In this document: positions 34,707-45,050 of the stretch, in pieces | Layout of the letters: each line of letters begins with the position of its first letter | Position numbering within the stretch: position 1 is the stretch's first letter | Source of the DNA: Heliocidaris erythrogramma | Taxonomy: Eukaryota; Echinodermata; Echinoidea; Camarodonta; Echinometridae | DNA: 64,000 bases | NCBI GenBank assembly: GCA_025617745.1 | Contig: CM046863.1 | Location: forward strand, 56,867,829 to 56,931,828 | Direction: 5' to 3' | Made by a program: the position numbers and the translations under genes | The notes under the pieces: model-generated | The model's database searches: none | Told to the model about the DNA's origin: nothing | What the model saw: only the letters and a program-made list of their open reading frames with translations

Positions 34707-37700
34707 ATGGCTGCTTTCAGCAATTTTCCAGTACCATCACCCATGGAAATGAGAGGAGATTTAAGAGGAAAGTTTTTTCAGTCGCAATGGGAAAACTATG
34801 AAATTGCTATAGAACTCGATCAGAAACCAGACAAAGTGAGGGTAGCAACCTTGGTATCCCTCATTGGTAAAGAATGTTACAAGCTATACACCACCATGGG
34901 AGAGAGTCAGAAAAAGACAACCACACAAATCCTTGATGCAATGAAAAAGCATTTTGATCCTGCGACTAACGTCATATTTGAACGGTATCAGTTTAATACT
35001 CGGAATCAAGGTGAGAGAGAGACTATCGATCAGTACGTGACAGTATTGAGGAGTTTGTCGGACACATGCGAGTTTGACAGACTAAGGGATGATCTGATAA
35101 GGGACCGCATAGTACTTGGGACCAATGATCCAGATGTTAGAGCACGGTTACTGCGAGGAGAAAACCTGACTCTCCAGAAAGTGATAGATATGTGTCGGAG
35201 TGCAGAGATAACCAAGCAGCAACTAAGAAGCATTGAAGGTGCTAGCTCTAACCAAACAGAAGCAGTACATGCTGTGTACAAAAGAAATGCAAAACCAAGA
35301 AAGGCTAATACCAGACAGGGTAAAATTAAACAGGCCAAAGGAACACAGAATACGCAAAAGCCAGCTGGAGACTGCAAATACTGTGGTGGACAACACAAAC
35401 GAGACAAAATGGCTTGTCCAGCATGGGGAAAGCAGTGCAGTAACTGCAAGAAGAGCAATCATTTTGCCAAAAAATGTTTCTCAAAGGGCTACAAGCCAGT
35501 GCAGTCGCTTGATGCTGATGATCAACATGATTATCTGTCCGAAGAATCTGTGTACACCATAGAGAGAATAAGCAGCGTGTCATCCAAAGAAAAAAGATGG
35601 AGGGCAAATGCAATATTCAGAGCTGAAGAATCTGGTCAAAAGGAGATGAATTGTCAGATAGACACTGGAGCAACAGTCAACGTCATGAGTTACACTGACT
35701 TATGTGACATCATGCAAGATGGAAATCCAAGGTTGGAACGCAGCAAGGTCAGACTGAAACCATTTAAAGGGAAGCTGGTAAAACCAATGGGTCAGACAGA
35801 GCTTGCAGTCCAGGTCATGAAAGGCCCAGAACACAAGCTGAGATTTCAGATTGTCAATGGAAATCAAGTTCCAATCCTGTCCGGTGATTCAAGCGAAGAC
35901 TTAGGTTTAGTCACAAGAAATAATCCGGAACGGATAGAGGTGATCACTCAAGAACCAGTACAGCCCCTGACGAAAGAACAGATATTGAAGGAATACAAGG
36001 ATGTATTCACAGGGCTGGGATGTCTACCAGGAGAATATCACCTAGAGACTGACGAAACAGTGAAACCTGTTCAACATATGCCAAGGAGAGTACCAGCAGC
36101 ACTAAAACCAAGTCTGAGAGAGAAGATAGATGAGCTTGAGCAGAAGGGTGTAATCAAGAAAGTTACAACTCCTACTGAGTGGATCAGCAGTATGGTAGCA
36201 GTGAAGAAACCAGGAAAGTTGAGAATTTGCTTAGACCCGAAAGATCTAAACAAAGCGCTGAAAAGATCTCACTATCCGATGCCTACCATAGAAGAGATCC
36301 TGCCCCAATTGTCACAAGCCAAGGTGTTCACAATCCTCGACGCAAAAGATGGATATTGGCAAGTGAAGCTAGACGAACAGAGTAGCTTCTTGACAACGTT
36401 CTGGACACCGTTTGGTCGCTATCGATGGCTGAGAATGCCATTCGGCATTGCCACTGCTCCAGAGGAGTACCAACGCAGACAACATGAAGTAGTCCAAGGT
36501 TTACCAGGAGTAGAAGCCATTGTTGATGATCTGTTGGTGTATGGTTGTGGTGAAACCATGGAAGAAGCAGTCATCAATCATGATCAGAACCTGAGCAGAC
36601 TGCTAAAGAGAGCAAGACAAGTGGGACTCAAGTTCAACAAGACCAAGATTCAACTGAGACAAACAGAAGTCAGGTACATTGGACATGTACTGACCGACAG
36701 AGGACTGTGCCCAGACCCAGAAAAAATCAGAGCAGTTGCAGAACTGGAAAGGCCACAAGATGTGAAGACTGTCCAACGCTTTGTAGGCTTTGTGAACTAC
36801 CTAGCCAAGTTCCTACCACACCTGTCAGCAGAATGTGAACCTCTACGGCAGCTGACAGTGAAAGATGCAGTGTGGTTCTGGGGTCCTGCGCAAGAAAAAG
36901 CCTACAACAGAATCAAACAGTTAGTGACTACGGCTCCAGTCCTCCGCTACTATGATGTGAATGAAGAAGTGACACTCCAATGTGATGCCAGTGACACAGG
37001 TCTAGGAGCGACGTTGATGCAAAATACACAACCAGTTGCATTTGCATCCAGGTCTCTGACGGAAACTGAAAGGAGATATGCCCAAATAGAGAAGGAATGT
37101 TTGGCAATAGTCTTCGCCTGTGAGCATTTCCACCAGTACCTGTTTGGCAAGGAAGTGGTCACTATAGAGTCCGATCATAAACCGCTACAGACCATCTTCA
37201 GGAAACCATTATTATCGGCTCCGAAACGTCTACAACGGATGCTGTTGAGACTGCAGAAGTACAAAGTGAACGTAACGTACAAACAGGGAAAGCTGATGCA
37301 TATTGCAGACATGCTGTCAAGGGCAGCACTTCCCCTGCAGACACAAGTGGAGAGAGACTGCGAGATCTTCACAGTACAACAGCACAGAAAGACGATATCA
37401 GACATCGAAGAAGTCAACCCAGCAGAGATGCTGAAACTCACTGACAAGCGCTTCAAACAAGTCAAAGAGATGACCCAACAGGATGATGTCCTACAAGTGC
37501 TCAAGAGTGTCGTGACGAAAGGTTGGCCAGATACAATAAAAAACACACCAGTGGCCATACGAGAGTATTGGGCCTATAGAGAGGAGGTCACTACACATGA
37601 TGGAATACTCTACAAGGGCACAAGAGTCATCATCCCGAAGCAGCTAAGATCCGAAATGCTACAGCGTGTACATGCAAGTCACCAGGGCATTGAATCCAGT

Positions 37701-38804
37701 CTGAGGAAGGCTAGAGAAGTCCTTTTCTGGCCAAACATGAGTCATGAGATAAAAGACAACATTAGACAGTGTAGTGTGTGCAATGAGTATCAAGCACAAC
37801 AAGCAAAGCAACCACTACAGCCTCGAGAAATCCCAGACAGAGCATGGAAGACAATCGGGACAGACCTATATACGCTGAATGGGAAGGATTATCTGATAAC
37901 GGTTGATTACTATTCAGATTTCTGGGAAGTAGATGAGCTACAGACAACCACAAGTGCAGATGTGATCAAATGCCTAAAATCACAATTTGGTAGGTATGGC
38001 ATTCCCAAGGAAGTCATAAGTGACAATGGTCCGCAATATTCCAGTGAAGAGTTCAAACAATTCATGGATGAGTGGGAGATACATCATACCACCTCTTCCC
38101 CTCATCATCCCCAGTCCAATGGGAAGGCAGAGTCAGCGGTAAAGATTGCTAAGAGTATCATGAAAAAGTGTGCAAAGTCTGGCACAGATGTCTACAAAGC
38201 AATCTTAGAGTGGAGGAACACCCCCACAGAAGGGATGCAAAGCAGTCCTGTCCAGAGATTGATGTCACGTCGGACACAGACGACATTACCAACAGCACAA
38301 CACCTACTGAAGCCAAAGGTGGTCTCAGGAGTTCAACGTAAGAAGGAAGAGAAAAGCAAGAGAGCAAAGTCACATTTTGACCAGTCAACAAGAGAGCTTC
38401 CAGACTTGAAAGTTGGTCAAGTAGTGAGAGTACAGTTAGCTCTCAACAAAGGAAAACCAACATGGCAGCTTGGTGTTTGCATGAGAAAGCTTTCATCTAG
38501 ATCTTATGTGGTGAAAGTCAACAAGCAACTCTACCGTCGAAACCGCAAACACATTCGGTCAACACATGAATCTTCACCAGCAACTCCAGAAATGTGGACT
38601 GAAATGCCATCAATAAGCGATACGGATATAACTGCAACACGACACACCAAAAGCCCGACAAGTCCACATCGCAACACACCTGGAAGTGACCACCAACCAC
38701 GTACCACAACATCGGAACAACGAGCAGCAACACCACCAGCGGTCTTGGCTCACACCCGCACGCGAACAATCAGGCCACCAGGTCGCTACAAGGATTTTGT
38801 ATAA
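34707..38804 (+). CDS. Ty3/gypsy Gag-Pol polyprotein, intact single frame (1365 aa)
   Basis: Structural and replication polyprotein. Gag capsid-like region about 1-200, then two zinc knuckles starting at C223 (CKYCGGQH) and C244 (CSNCKKSNHFAKKC). Aspartic protease with DTGA at D319. Reverse transcriptase with RICLDPKDLNKAL, FTILDAKDGYWQV, RMPFGIATAPEEYQ and catalytic VDDLLVYG (D607, D608). RNase H with LQCDASDTGLGATL (D760) and ESDHKPL. Integrase with an HHCC zinc module from H989 and a D1053, D1106, E1142 triad (DD35E spacing). The tail has an RRNRKHIR motif typical of this clade. Gag and pol are fused without frameshift, as in mag/K02A2.6-like elements. The ATG follows an A-rich leader; no stop interrupts the frame. 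Antisense frames across it are shadows. Confidence 0.95.
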   Translation: MAAFSNFPVPSPMEMRGDLRGKFFQSQWENYEIAIELDQKPDKVRVATLVSLIGKECYKLYTTMGESQKKTTTQILDAMKKHFDPATNVIFERYQFNTRNQGERETIDQYVTVLRSLSDTCEFDRLRDDLIRDRIVLGTNDPDVRARLLRGENLTLQKVIDMCRSAEITKQQLRSIEGASSNQTEAVHAVYKRNAKPRKANTRQGKIKQAKGTQNTQKPAGDCKYCGGQHKRDKMACPAWGKQCSNCKKSNHFAKKCFSKGYKPVQSLDADDQHDYLSEESVYTIERISSVSSKEKRWRANAIFRAEESGQKEMNCQIDTGATVNVMSYTDLCDIMQDGNPRLERSKVRLKPFKGKLVKPMGQTELAVQVMKGPEHKLRFQIVNGNQVPILSGDSSEDLGLVTRNNPERIEVITQEPVQPLTKEQILKEYKDVFTGLGCLPGEYHLETDETVKPVQHMPRRVPAALKPSLREKIDELEQKGVIKKVTTPTEWISSMVAVKKPGKLRICLDPKDLNKALKRSHYPMPTIEEILPQLSQAKVFTILDAKDGYWQVKLDEQSSFLTTFWTPFGRYRWLRMPFGIATAPEEYQRRQHEVVQGLPGVEAIVDDLLVYGCGETMEEAVINHDQNLSRLLKRARQVGLKFNKTKIQLRQTEVRYIGHVLTDRGLCPDPEKIRAVAELERPQDVKTVQRFVGFVNYLAKFLPHLSAECEPLRQLTVKDAVWFWGPAQEKAYNRIKQLVTTAPVLRYYDVNEEVTLQCDASDTGLGATLMQNTQPVAFASRSLTETERRYAQIEKECLAIVFACEHFHQYLFGKEVVTIESDHKPLQTIFRKPLLSAPKRLQRMLLRLQKYKVNVTYKQGKLMHIADMLSRAALPLQTQVERDCEIFTVQQHRKTISDIEEVNPAEMLKLTDKRFKQVKEMTQQDDVLQVLKSVVTKGWPDTIKNTPVAIREYWAYREEVTTHDGILYKGTRVIIPKQLRSEMLQRVHASHQGIESSLRKAREVLFWPNMSHEIKDNIRQCSVCNEYQAQQAKQPLQPREIPDRAWKTIGTDLYTLNGKDYLITVDYYSDFWEVDELQTTTSADVIKCLKSQFGRYGIPKEVISDNGPQYSSEEFKQFMDEWEIHHTTSSPHHPQSNGKAESAVKIAKSIMKKCAKSGTDVYKAILEWRNTPTEGMQSSPVQRLMSRRTQTTLPTAQHLLKPKVVSGVQRKKEEKSKRAKSHFDQSTRELPDLKVGQVVRVQLALNKGKPTWQLGVCMRKLSSRSYVVKVNKQLYRRNRKHIRSTHESSPATPEMWTEMPSISDTDITATRHTKSPTSPHRNTPGSDHQPRTTTSEQRAATPPAVLAHTRTRTIRPPGRYKDFV

Positions 38805-39408
38805 CTATAAATATAAAGGTTTCAAACACCAAAATGACTGGAACTACAGAACAAACAGTATCCCGACATTCTTAAGCTTAGCCGGAACATGTAAAACAAA
38901 TTATAATGAAACAAAAAATTATCGCGCCCCATGACGATTTTTTTTTAAGGACTATAAGATGGTTTGCATGTGTGTTTTTTTTCCCAAGTTGATTTGGGAT
39001 AATTTTGTTTTTTTGCCAGTATCAGTTGAGGCACATTGTTTTATTGGTGTTCTATATATATGTGTGTTTATCGCGATGTACACATTTGAGTTGATTTGTG
39101 TGCAGAAGTGCAAGATATCCCAATATCATAGCTATTCGGTTGATGTTAAAACAAAACTCACAAAAAAGAAAGAGAAAAAAAAAAGAAGAGAGGGATGAAA
39201 GATTGATTTTACATCACAAGCCAAATAGAAATTGAGGTTTCCTGATAGGAAACAAATCGTAAATTATGTCAGTTTGGGTAAGAGAGAAAAATAATTATTG
39301 CTAAAAGTATGTGTCATGGGAATTGGAAAGAATAACACATTTGACTACCCAAACGATTCAATCAAAAAGAGTTGAGAGATTAGAATTCACTTTCAACATT
39401 CATTTATA
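38805..39408 (+). other. Ty3 3' untranslated region
   Basis: Non-coding, AT-rich, between the gag-pol stop and the polypurine tract. No envelope-like frame. Confidence 0.7.
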
Positions 39409-39420
39409 TGAAAAAGGGGA
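39409..39420 (+). promoter_or_regulatory. polypurine tract
   Basis: TGAAAAAGGGGA abuts the 3' LTR; the run of purines is the expected primer for plus-strand synthesis. Confidence 0.85.
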
Positions 39421-39582
39421 TGTTGGGATAAGTATCATTTGGCTTGCCATACTTCAGCACGCGTGATCGAGACAAATGTAATGGAACCATGCCATGTAAC
39501 GACGACCACGATAATGACGCATCGTGATGATTATACTTCATTAAAGAAAGGCAACAGCCTTATTGAGACATTACATGAAACT
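39421..39582 (+). repeat. 3' LTR
   Basis: 162 bp. Differs from the 5' LTR at two positions in the CAGCATACG/CAGCACGCG segment, one at GGCAGC/GGCAAC and two near the end (CATAACTT/CATTACAT). Confidence 0.9.
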
Positions 39583-39715
39583 ACTACCACTACTGCATCT
39601 ACTGCTAATTTTTCCCTAATACTACTTTTACTGCTACAATGGACTGCTTTGTGTTAACTGCATTCAAATGAGGTGAAGCGAGGTTCGCGTTTTAGCGAAG
39701 ACGGCAATAGCATTA

Positions 39716-40077
39716 GGGACTTTTAGAAGCAGTGGACTAGTACTTCGTCTCAGTCGACTAATTCGCGCATGTCAACGTCGTCGACTGCCCATGTTGACTA
39801 CAGTTCTGATCATTTTAGATTTCACTCGACGTGTACGTACCGTCGACGTCAACCGGAAGTACACACTCAACGGATGAGCATAATAGTTGAGCTGTTCTGA
39901 TTACGTCAGAACAGCTCGTCGAAGATTTCAGAGCACCGCAAAAACGAAGTGGACACGTTCTCGATTTTGCAAGTCAGGGAGGAGGACAGGGAGAGGGCGA
40001 GTGGCGCATGCGCAGTGGCGTAGAATGATGTCCTTGCGTACCAGTCGACTAAGTGGACGTGCAATTCTAAAAGTCCC
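39716..40077. mobile_element. TA-flanked MITE with central palindrome
   Basis: TIRs GGGACTTTTAGAA flanked by TA on both sides, with related GTGGAC and GTCGACT motifs inside each end. A perfect 12-bp inverted repeat with a 5-base loop (GAGCTGTTCTGA / TCAGAACAGCTC) sits at 39887-39915. 39949-40010 is partly repeated outside the element at 40085-40140. GC- and CpG-rich compared with neighbours. The frame 39887-40204 crosses the end and is unlikely to be a gene. Confidence 0.65.
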
Positions 40078-40389
40078 TATTGTTGGACGCGTTCTCGATC
40101 TGACTGGTGGACGAGGGAGAAGCCAGTGGGCGGGTGAGCAGTTCTTGCACAAAGCGCAGTATGCAGTTATAACAAAGCAGTCCAATGTACCTTGGAGGAT
40201 CTAGGACGGCCTTCACGTTGACACATTCGATAACTCCCTAATAGTCCAGTAGACGGTACCATATACCATGTACATGACCTGGAAAAGTTGTTAAGTACAA
40301 GGTTTTTTTTTGTTGATTTGTGTTCTAGATGGGTACTGAAGTAAAGTCAGCTTGGTTGACACCTTGGCAACCTTGAGCAATTTTTTTAA

Positions 40390-41483
40390 TTAGCCTAATT
40401 AGCATAATCATCTAATTAGCATATGTGCAATAAGTAATATGTTGCTAATCTTAATCCAGAAAGGCTGAAAACATGAATAATACAACTTTTCTAGGGGTTT
40501 TTATGACGAGGAGTTCATTTATGACATCAATTTTTATTTTTAAGTAATGCAATTGACATAAATAGCATAATTAGCATAATGAGCTAATTAGCATATGTGC
40601 AATATATGGAATTCTTTGTCATTGTTTATCCAGAAAGCCTGAAAACATAAATAATACAACTTTTCTAGGGTTTTTCTGTGACGAGGAATTCATTTATGAC
40701 ACCAGTTTTTAATTTCAAGTAACGCAATTGACGTAATTAGCATAATAAGCATAATGAGCTAATTAGCATATGTACAATATATGGAACTCTTTGCCATTGT
40801 TTATCCAGAAAGCCTGAAAACATAAATAATACAATTTTTCTAGGGTTTTCTGTGGCGAGGAATTCATTTATGACACCAGTTTTTAATTTCAAGTAACGCA
40901 ATTTTATTTACGTAATTAGCATAATAAGCATAATGAGCTAATTAGTATATGTGCAATATATGGAATTCTTTGTCATTGTTTATCCACAAAGCCTGAAAAC
41001 ATAAACAATACAACTTTTCTATGGTTTTCTGTGACAAGGAATTATTTATGTAACCAGTTTTTTAATTTCAAGTAACACAATTGACGTAATTAGCATAATA
41101 AGCATAATGAGCTAATTAGCATATGTACAATATTTGGAACTCTTTGCCATTGTTTATCCAGAAAGCCTGAAAACATAAATAATACAACGTTTCTAGGGTT
41201 TTCTGTGACGAGGAATTCATTTATGACACTAGTTTTTAATTTCAAGTAACGCAATTTTATTGACGTAATTAGCATAATAAGCATAATGAGCTAATAAAGA
41301 GCTAATTAGCATATGTGCAATATATGGAATTCTTTGCCATTGTTTATCCAGAAGTCCAAAACATGAATAATACAACTTTTTTAGGGTTTTCTATGATGAG
41401 GAATTTATTTATAACACCATTTTTTTTTCATTTCGAAGTAATGCAGTTGACATAATTAGCATAATTAGCATAATATGCAACAA
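40390..41483 (+). repeat. left-arm tandem array, about six ~175-bp monomers
   Basis: Each monomer holds CATTGTTTATCCAGAAAGCC, AATACAACTTTTCTAGGG, GACGAGGAATTCATTTATGA and GCTAATTAGCATATGTGCAA. The CATTGTTTATCC motif recurs at about 40620, 40794, 40972, 41149 and 41338, with a diverged first copy near 40450 and a stranded one at 43600 beyond the LINE. Confidence 0.8.
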
Positions 41484-43590
41484 TAATAATATGATAATAA
41501 TAATAATAATAATAATTCATAAAGTACAGAAATTATGTATATAGTGGGCGTTTCAAAAAGGAAACCCAACTTTGCAAAATTCCTGTAAATGAACTATATG
41601 TTTACCAACAATGAAATCCATACCATATGAAAGAGTAATTCATATTTCCAATGGTAAGTTGTTGAGGTTTCCAGGGTCATATGAACACCATTGTCTTCAA
41701 CATTTTGTGCAAAAATCTAGTAGTTGGTTCACTTTCTTGTAAAACACAATAGGCATGATGTTACGGAGATGCCTTTTGTGAAATGGCCTGGTTGCTCCAA
41801 TCCCCATTGTGCATATTTTTCTTTTTCAAATTTGTGTTAATGAGATGTTATTCACCCGTGATTCAGGATTTTTGCTTTATAAAACCCTTTTCAGATAGAA
41901 ATCATTTTGCAAAGAAGACAGTCTCGGTGAATTTTAACAAGGGTGCATGCCAAAAAACCAGTGCGAACCAAAAGGATTGCAATATCACTAAGAATTGCAA
42001 ATCAAAAACAAAGAGTATAAATAAGGAAAATCAAAAACTCATGCGTGTGGTTGAAGATTTCACTTTGCTGATTTTCAAAATATGCTTACTAACGGATGGC
42101 CATAAACAGATAAAGAGCTACCAAGCTAGTTGACAAAGCCATTCAACCCAAACCATGCCTATTGCGTTTTACAAGAAAGTGAACCAACTGGAATTTTGCA
42201 CAGAATTTTGAAGACAATGGTGTTCACTGATGCTTGACTGTGGAAACCTAAACAAGTTACCATTGGAAAGCAAATTAATTACTCTTTCATATGATATGAA
42301 ATTAAACTCCGGTAAATATTTAGTCCACTCGTATAATTTTCAAAGTTGGTTTTCCTTTTTTTTACGCCCAGTATATTCTACTGTGCTGCTCCTGATGTAC
42401 TGATAACTAAGATGAGTAATTAAATGAAAAGATATGTTTTTAATTTTTACATGATCTGAAAGTATTTACAGTTGGGGATTTCCTGATTTCTAATGGTAAG
42501 TTGTTCCACAATTTGGGGGCTGTGCAGACAAATGCTTGATCTCCTAAGGTTATTTTTGTTTTATATGATGGGGTTGGCAGTATTAAAGTATCTCGAGAAC
42601 TGTGCAGGGTGAGGGTATGTTTGCAAGCTTTGAGTTGTAACAGATCTACAATATATTTAGGGGCTTGACCAATTAGAGCTTTATAGACAATCAACATGAC
42701 TTTAAAAGATATATCCAGTGCAGATCTCTCAAAACAGGGGTGATTTCGAAGTATCCACAAATTAGTCTTGCACAAAGGTTTTGGACCCGCTGCAGTCGTC
42801 CTATTTGAGAGTCAGGGAGTCCATACAATAACCCATTACAATGATCTAACTTACTAGTGATGCATGCATGAGCAGTTGTTTTCATACTATCCTGATCAAT
42901 ATATTTTCTAATATGTCTGATATTATATAAAATGCAATATGATGATATACATACATTGGTAATGTGTGCTTTCATATTCAAATGACTGTCAAAATGCACT
43001 ACCAGATTTCTAGCATTCATATGCTAATAATGCCATTTACGACAATTGCATTACTTAATTTCTAGCATTCATGGATGGTTTTATGACAGAACTTCCAACA
43101 AATATCCAATCGAAATTAAGTTTGGACACCCGTTAAATGTGCCAACGAGCAACAATTCAGTTTTACTGTAATTTAGCATGAGTTTGTTTTGCAGCATCCA
43201 TTCACGTATATAACTGACACATGCTTCTATGAGCGAGACGCTTTGCTCTTAAGCATATACATAGGGTCTAAATGACAAGTAAATCTGTCTGTCATCGGCG
43301 TAGCAGTGGCATTATATTCCATGAACTAATTGTGGACCTTGGTAAAGAGATTACCTGTGTACAGAGTAAATAACAGAGGGCCCAACCGAGAACCTTGTGG
43401 GACCCCGAAGGGCTCTAGAAAAGAATCAGAGACAGCATCATCAATCTTGATCTTTTGATGTCTATCTGCCAAATATGACTCACTCCATCTGAGAGCATCA
43501 TCAATGTCAAAGCAGATCTTTAGCGTTTCCAATAAAAAAAGCAAGACTGATCTATGGTATCAAATGCGCTATATAGGAGCAACATGTAGA
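41484..43590 (-). pseudogene. L2/CR1-like LINE fragment inside the foldback arm
   Basis: Minus strand, 5'-truncated near RT motif A. Reads YSAFDTIDQS (about 43560), GVPQGSRLGPLLF (about 43400), intact YADDRQIYLSF (about 43290), then NARNLVVHFDSHLNMKAHIT and LDHCNGLLYGLPDSQIGRLQ, and a C-terminal block GDQAFVCTAPKLWNNLPLEI to a stop near 42440. Several frameshifts. The 3' end is an (ATT)n run at 41490-41517, as in L2-type LINEs. A mariner-like element sits in its 3' UTR and a 38-bp foldback-derived filler at 43021-43058. Confidence 0.8.
41544..42371. mobile_element. TA-flanked element with ~230-bp TIRs (mariner-like foldback)
   Basis: TA at 41542-41543 and 42372-42373. Terminal TGGGCGT, then AAAGGAAA and CCAACTTTG, are mirrored at the right end. 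Further in, ATTGTCTTCAA and TTGGTTCACTTTCTTGTAAA are mirrored at 42160-42225. The loop 41783-42133 is an open frame of 116 codons with no motif I recognise; there is no transposase triad, so it is probably not a gene. Confidence 0.7.
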
Positions 43591-44379
43591 CTTATTTGTC
43601 ATTGTTTATCTAGAAAGCCTGAAAACACCTTTTAAAGACAACAAATTAGTTAGTGAAAAGATATTCCATGCAGATGTAGTATAAGTAGCCCAATTAACAT
43701 AAGTAAATTCGCATATTTGCATTTATTGATATACTGTAGTTAATCCAGAAAATTCTGGGATGACAGATTTAATGTGTATACATTTTTATTATGACCGACC
43801 ATGTTGACACGAATAATAATTACCCTTATTAGCATAATTAGCATATTAATCAGGCAATTGCCTAGTGGCCTCTTGAATTTCTCTCTGACAGGACAGAATA
43901 CGTAGGTATTCATTTGTAATTTCCCACTGTACCAGTGATAAGAGAATGAACAGTCATGACAGAGACCAGTAAGTTATTAAATATATAAAGAAAATGTTTT
44001 GGTCGACTGAAAGATGGTAATTTAGAATTTTGTTCTTTCGTTCTTTTTCTTCTTTGGGTTTATAGGTGTTTGGGACAGAATTAAGAGAATTTGTTGTATA
44101 CATGTATTGTCTGGGCATAGTACATGGCAGTCTAAGGTATAGTGCTTCTACTCATATGCGTAGGGAATGAATTTACAAAGTTACAATCCTTTGCCACATT
44201 GAACATGGTTGCCCTCTGAGGTAAATATTGGTCATTATAAAAATGTAAACACATTAAATCTGTCATCCCAGAATTTTCTGGATTAACTATATCAATAAAT
44301 GCAAATATGAAAATTCATTTATTACAACCTGTATGATAATTAGGCTAATTATACTACATTTACATGGAACATCTATTGC

Positions 44380-45050
44380 ACCATTTTTAGGCTTTCTAGA
44401 TAATGACAAAGAAGTTTACATATTGCACATATGCTAATAATGCCATTTACGACAATTGCATTACTTAATAATAAAAACTGGTGTCGTCCATATATTGCAC
44501 ATATGAATTAGCTCATTATGCTAATTATGCTATTTACGACAATTGCATTACTTAAAAATAAAAAAATGGCGTCATAAATGAATTCCTCGTCATAGAAAAC
44601 CCTAGAAAAATTTGAATTATTTATGTTTTCAGGTTTTCTGGATAAACAATGGCAAAGAAGTCCATATATTGCACATATGCTAATTAGCTAATTATGCTAA
44701 TTATGCTATTTATGACAATTGCATTACTTAAAAATAAAAACTGGTGTCATAAATGAATTCCTCGTCATAGAAAACCCTAGAAAAGTTGTATTATTTTTGT
44801 TTTCAGGCTTCCTGGATAAACAATGACGAAGAAGTCCATATTTTGGACATATGCTAATTAGCTCATTATGCTAATTATGCTATTCACGACAATTACATTA
44901 CTTAAAAATAAAAACCGATGTCATAAATGAATTCCTCGTCATAGAAACCCCTAGAAAAGTTGTATTATTTATATTTTCAGGCTTTCTGGGTTAAGATTAG
45001 CAACATATTATATATTGCATATATGCTAATTAGATGATTATGCTAATTAG
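44380..45050 (-). repeat. right-arm tandem array, about four monomers
   Basis: Inverted copies of the left-arm monomer, with GGATAAACAATGGCAAAGAA and variants at about 44400, 44640, 44814 and 44990. The two arms differ in copy number. Confidence 0.8.

Larger units (their letters stand above)
34198..39582 (+). mobile_element. complete Ty3/gypsy LTR retrotransposon (mag/K02A2.6-type)
   Basis: All expected parts are present in order: 5' LTR, primer-binding site, one gag-pol frame, polypurine tract, 3' LTR. It is flanked by ACTAC at 34193-34197 and 39583-39587, a 5-bp target duplication inside a (TAC)n microsatellite. The LTRs are 162 bp each and differ at five positions by eye (about 3%), so insertion is not brand new but the frame is intact. 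No envelope gene, which fits an intracellular retrotransposon. The best autonomous element in the window. Confidence 0.95.

Noticed and set aside
35030-38769. Antisense frames across gag-pol
   Set aside because: Shadows of the intact 1365-codon sense frame; no independent motifs.
38805-39408. An envelope gene downstream of pol
   Set aside because: Only short AT-rich frames without signal peptide or membrane pattern; the element is a plain Ty3-type retrotransposon.
39887-40204. A 105-codon Arg-rich gene
   Set aside because: It crosses the right end of a TA-flanked MITE and depends on its GC-rich interior; no similarity recognised.
41783-42133. A 116-codon transposase or host gene in the mariner-like foldback
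   Set aside because: No DDE motif, no helix-turn-helix pattern and low-complexity N-terminus; it merely spans the loop between long TIRs.
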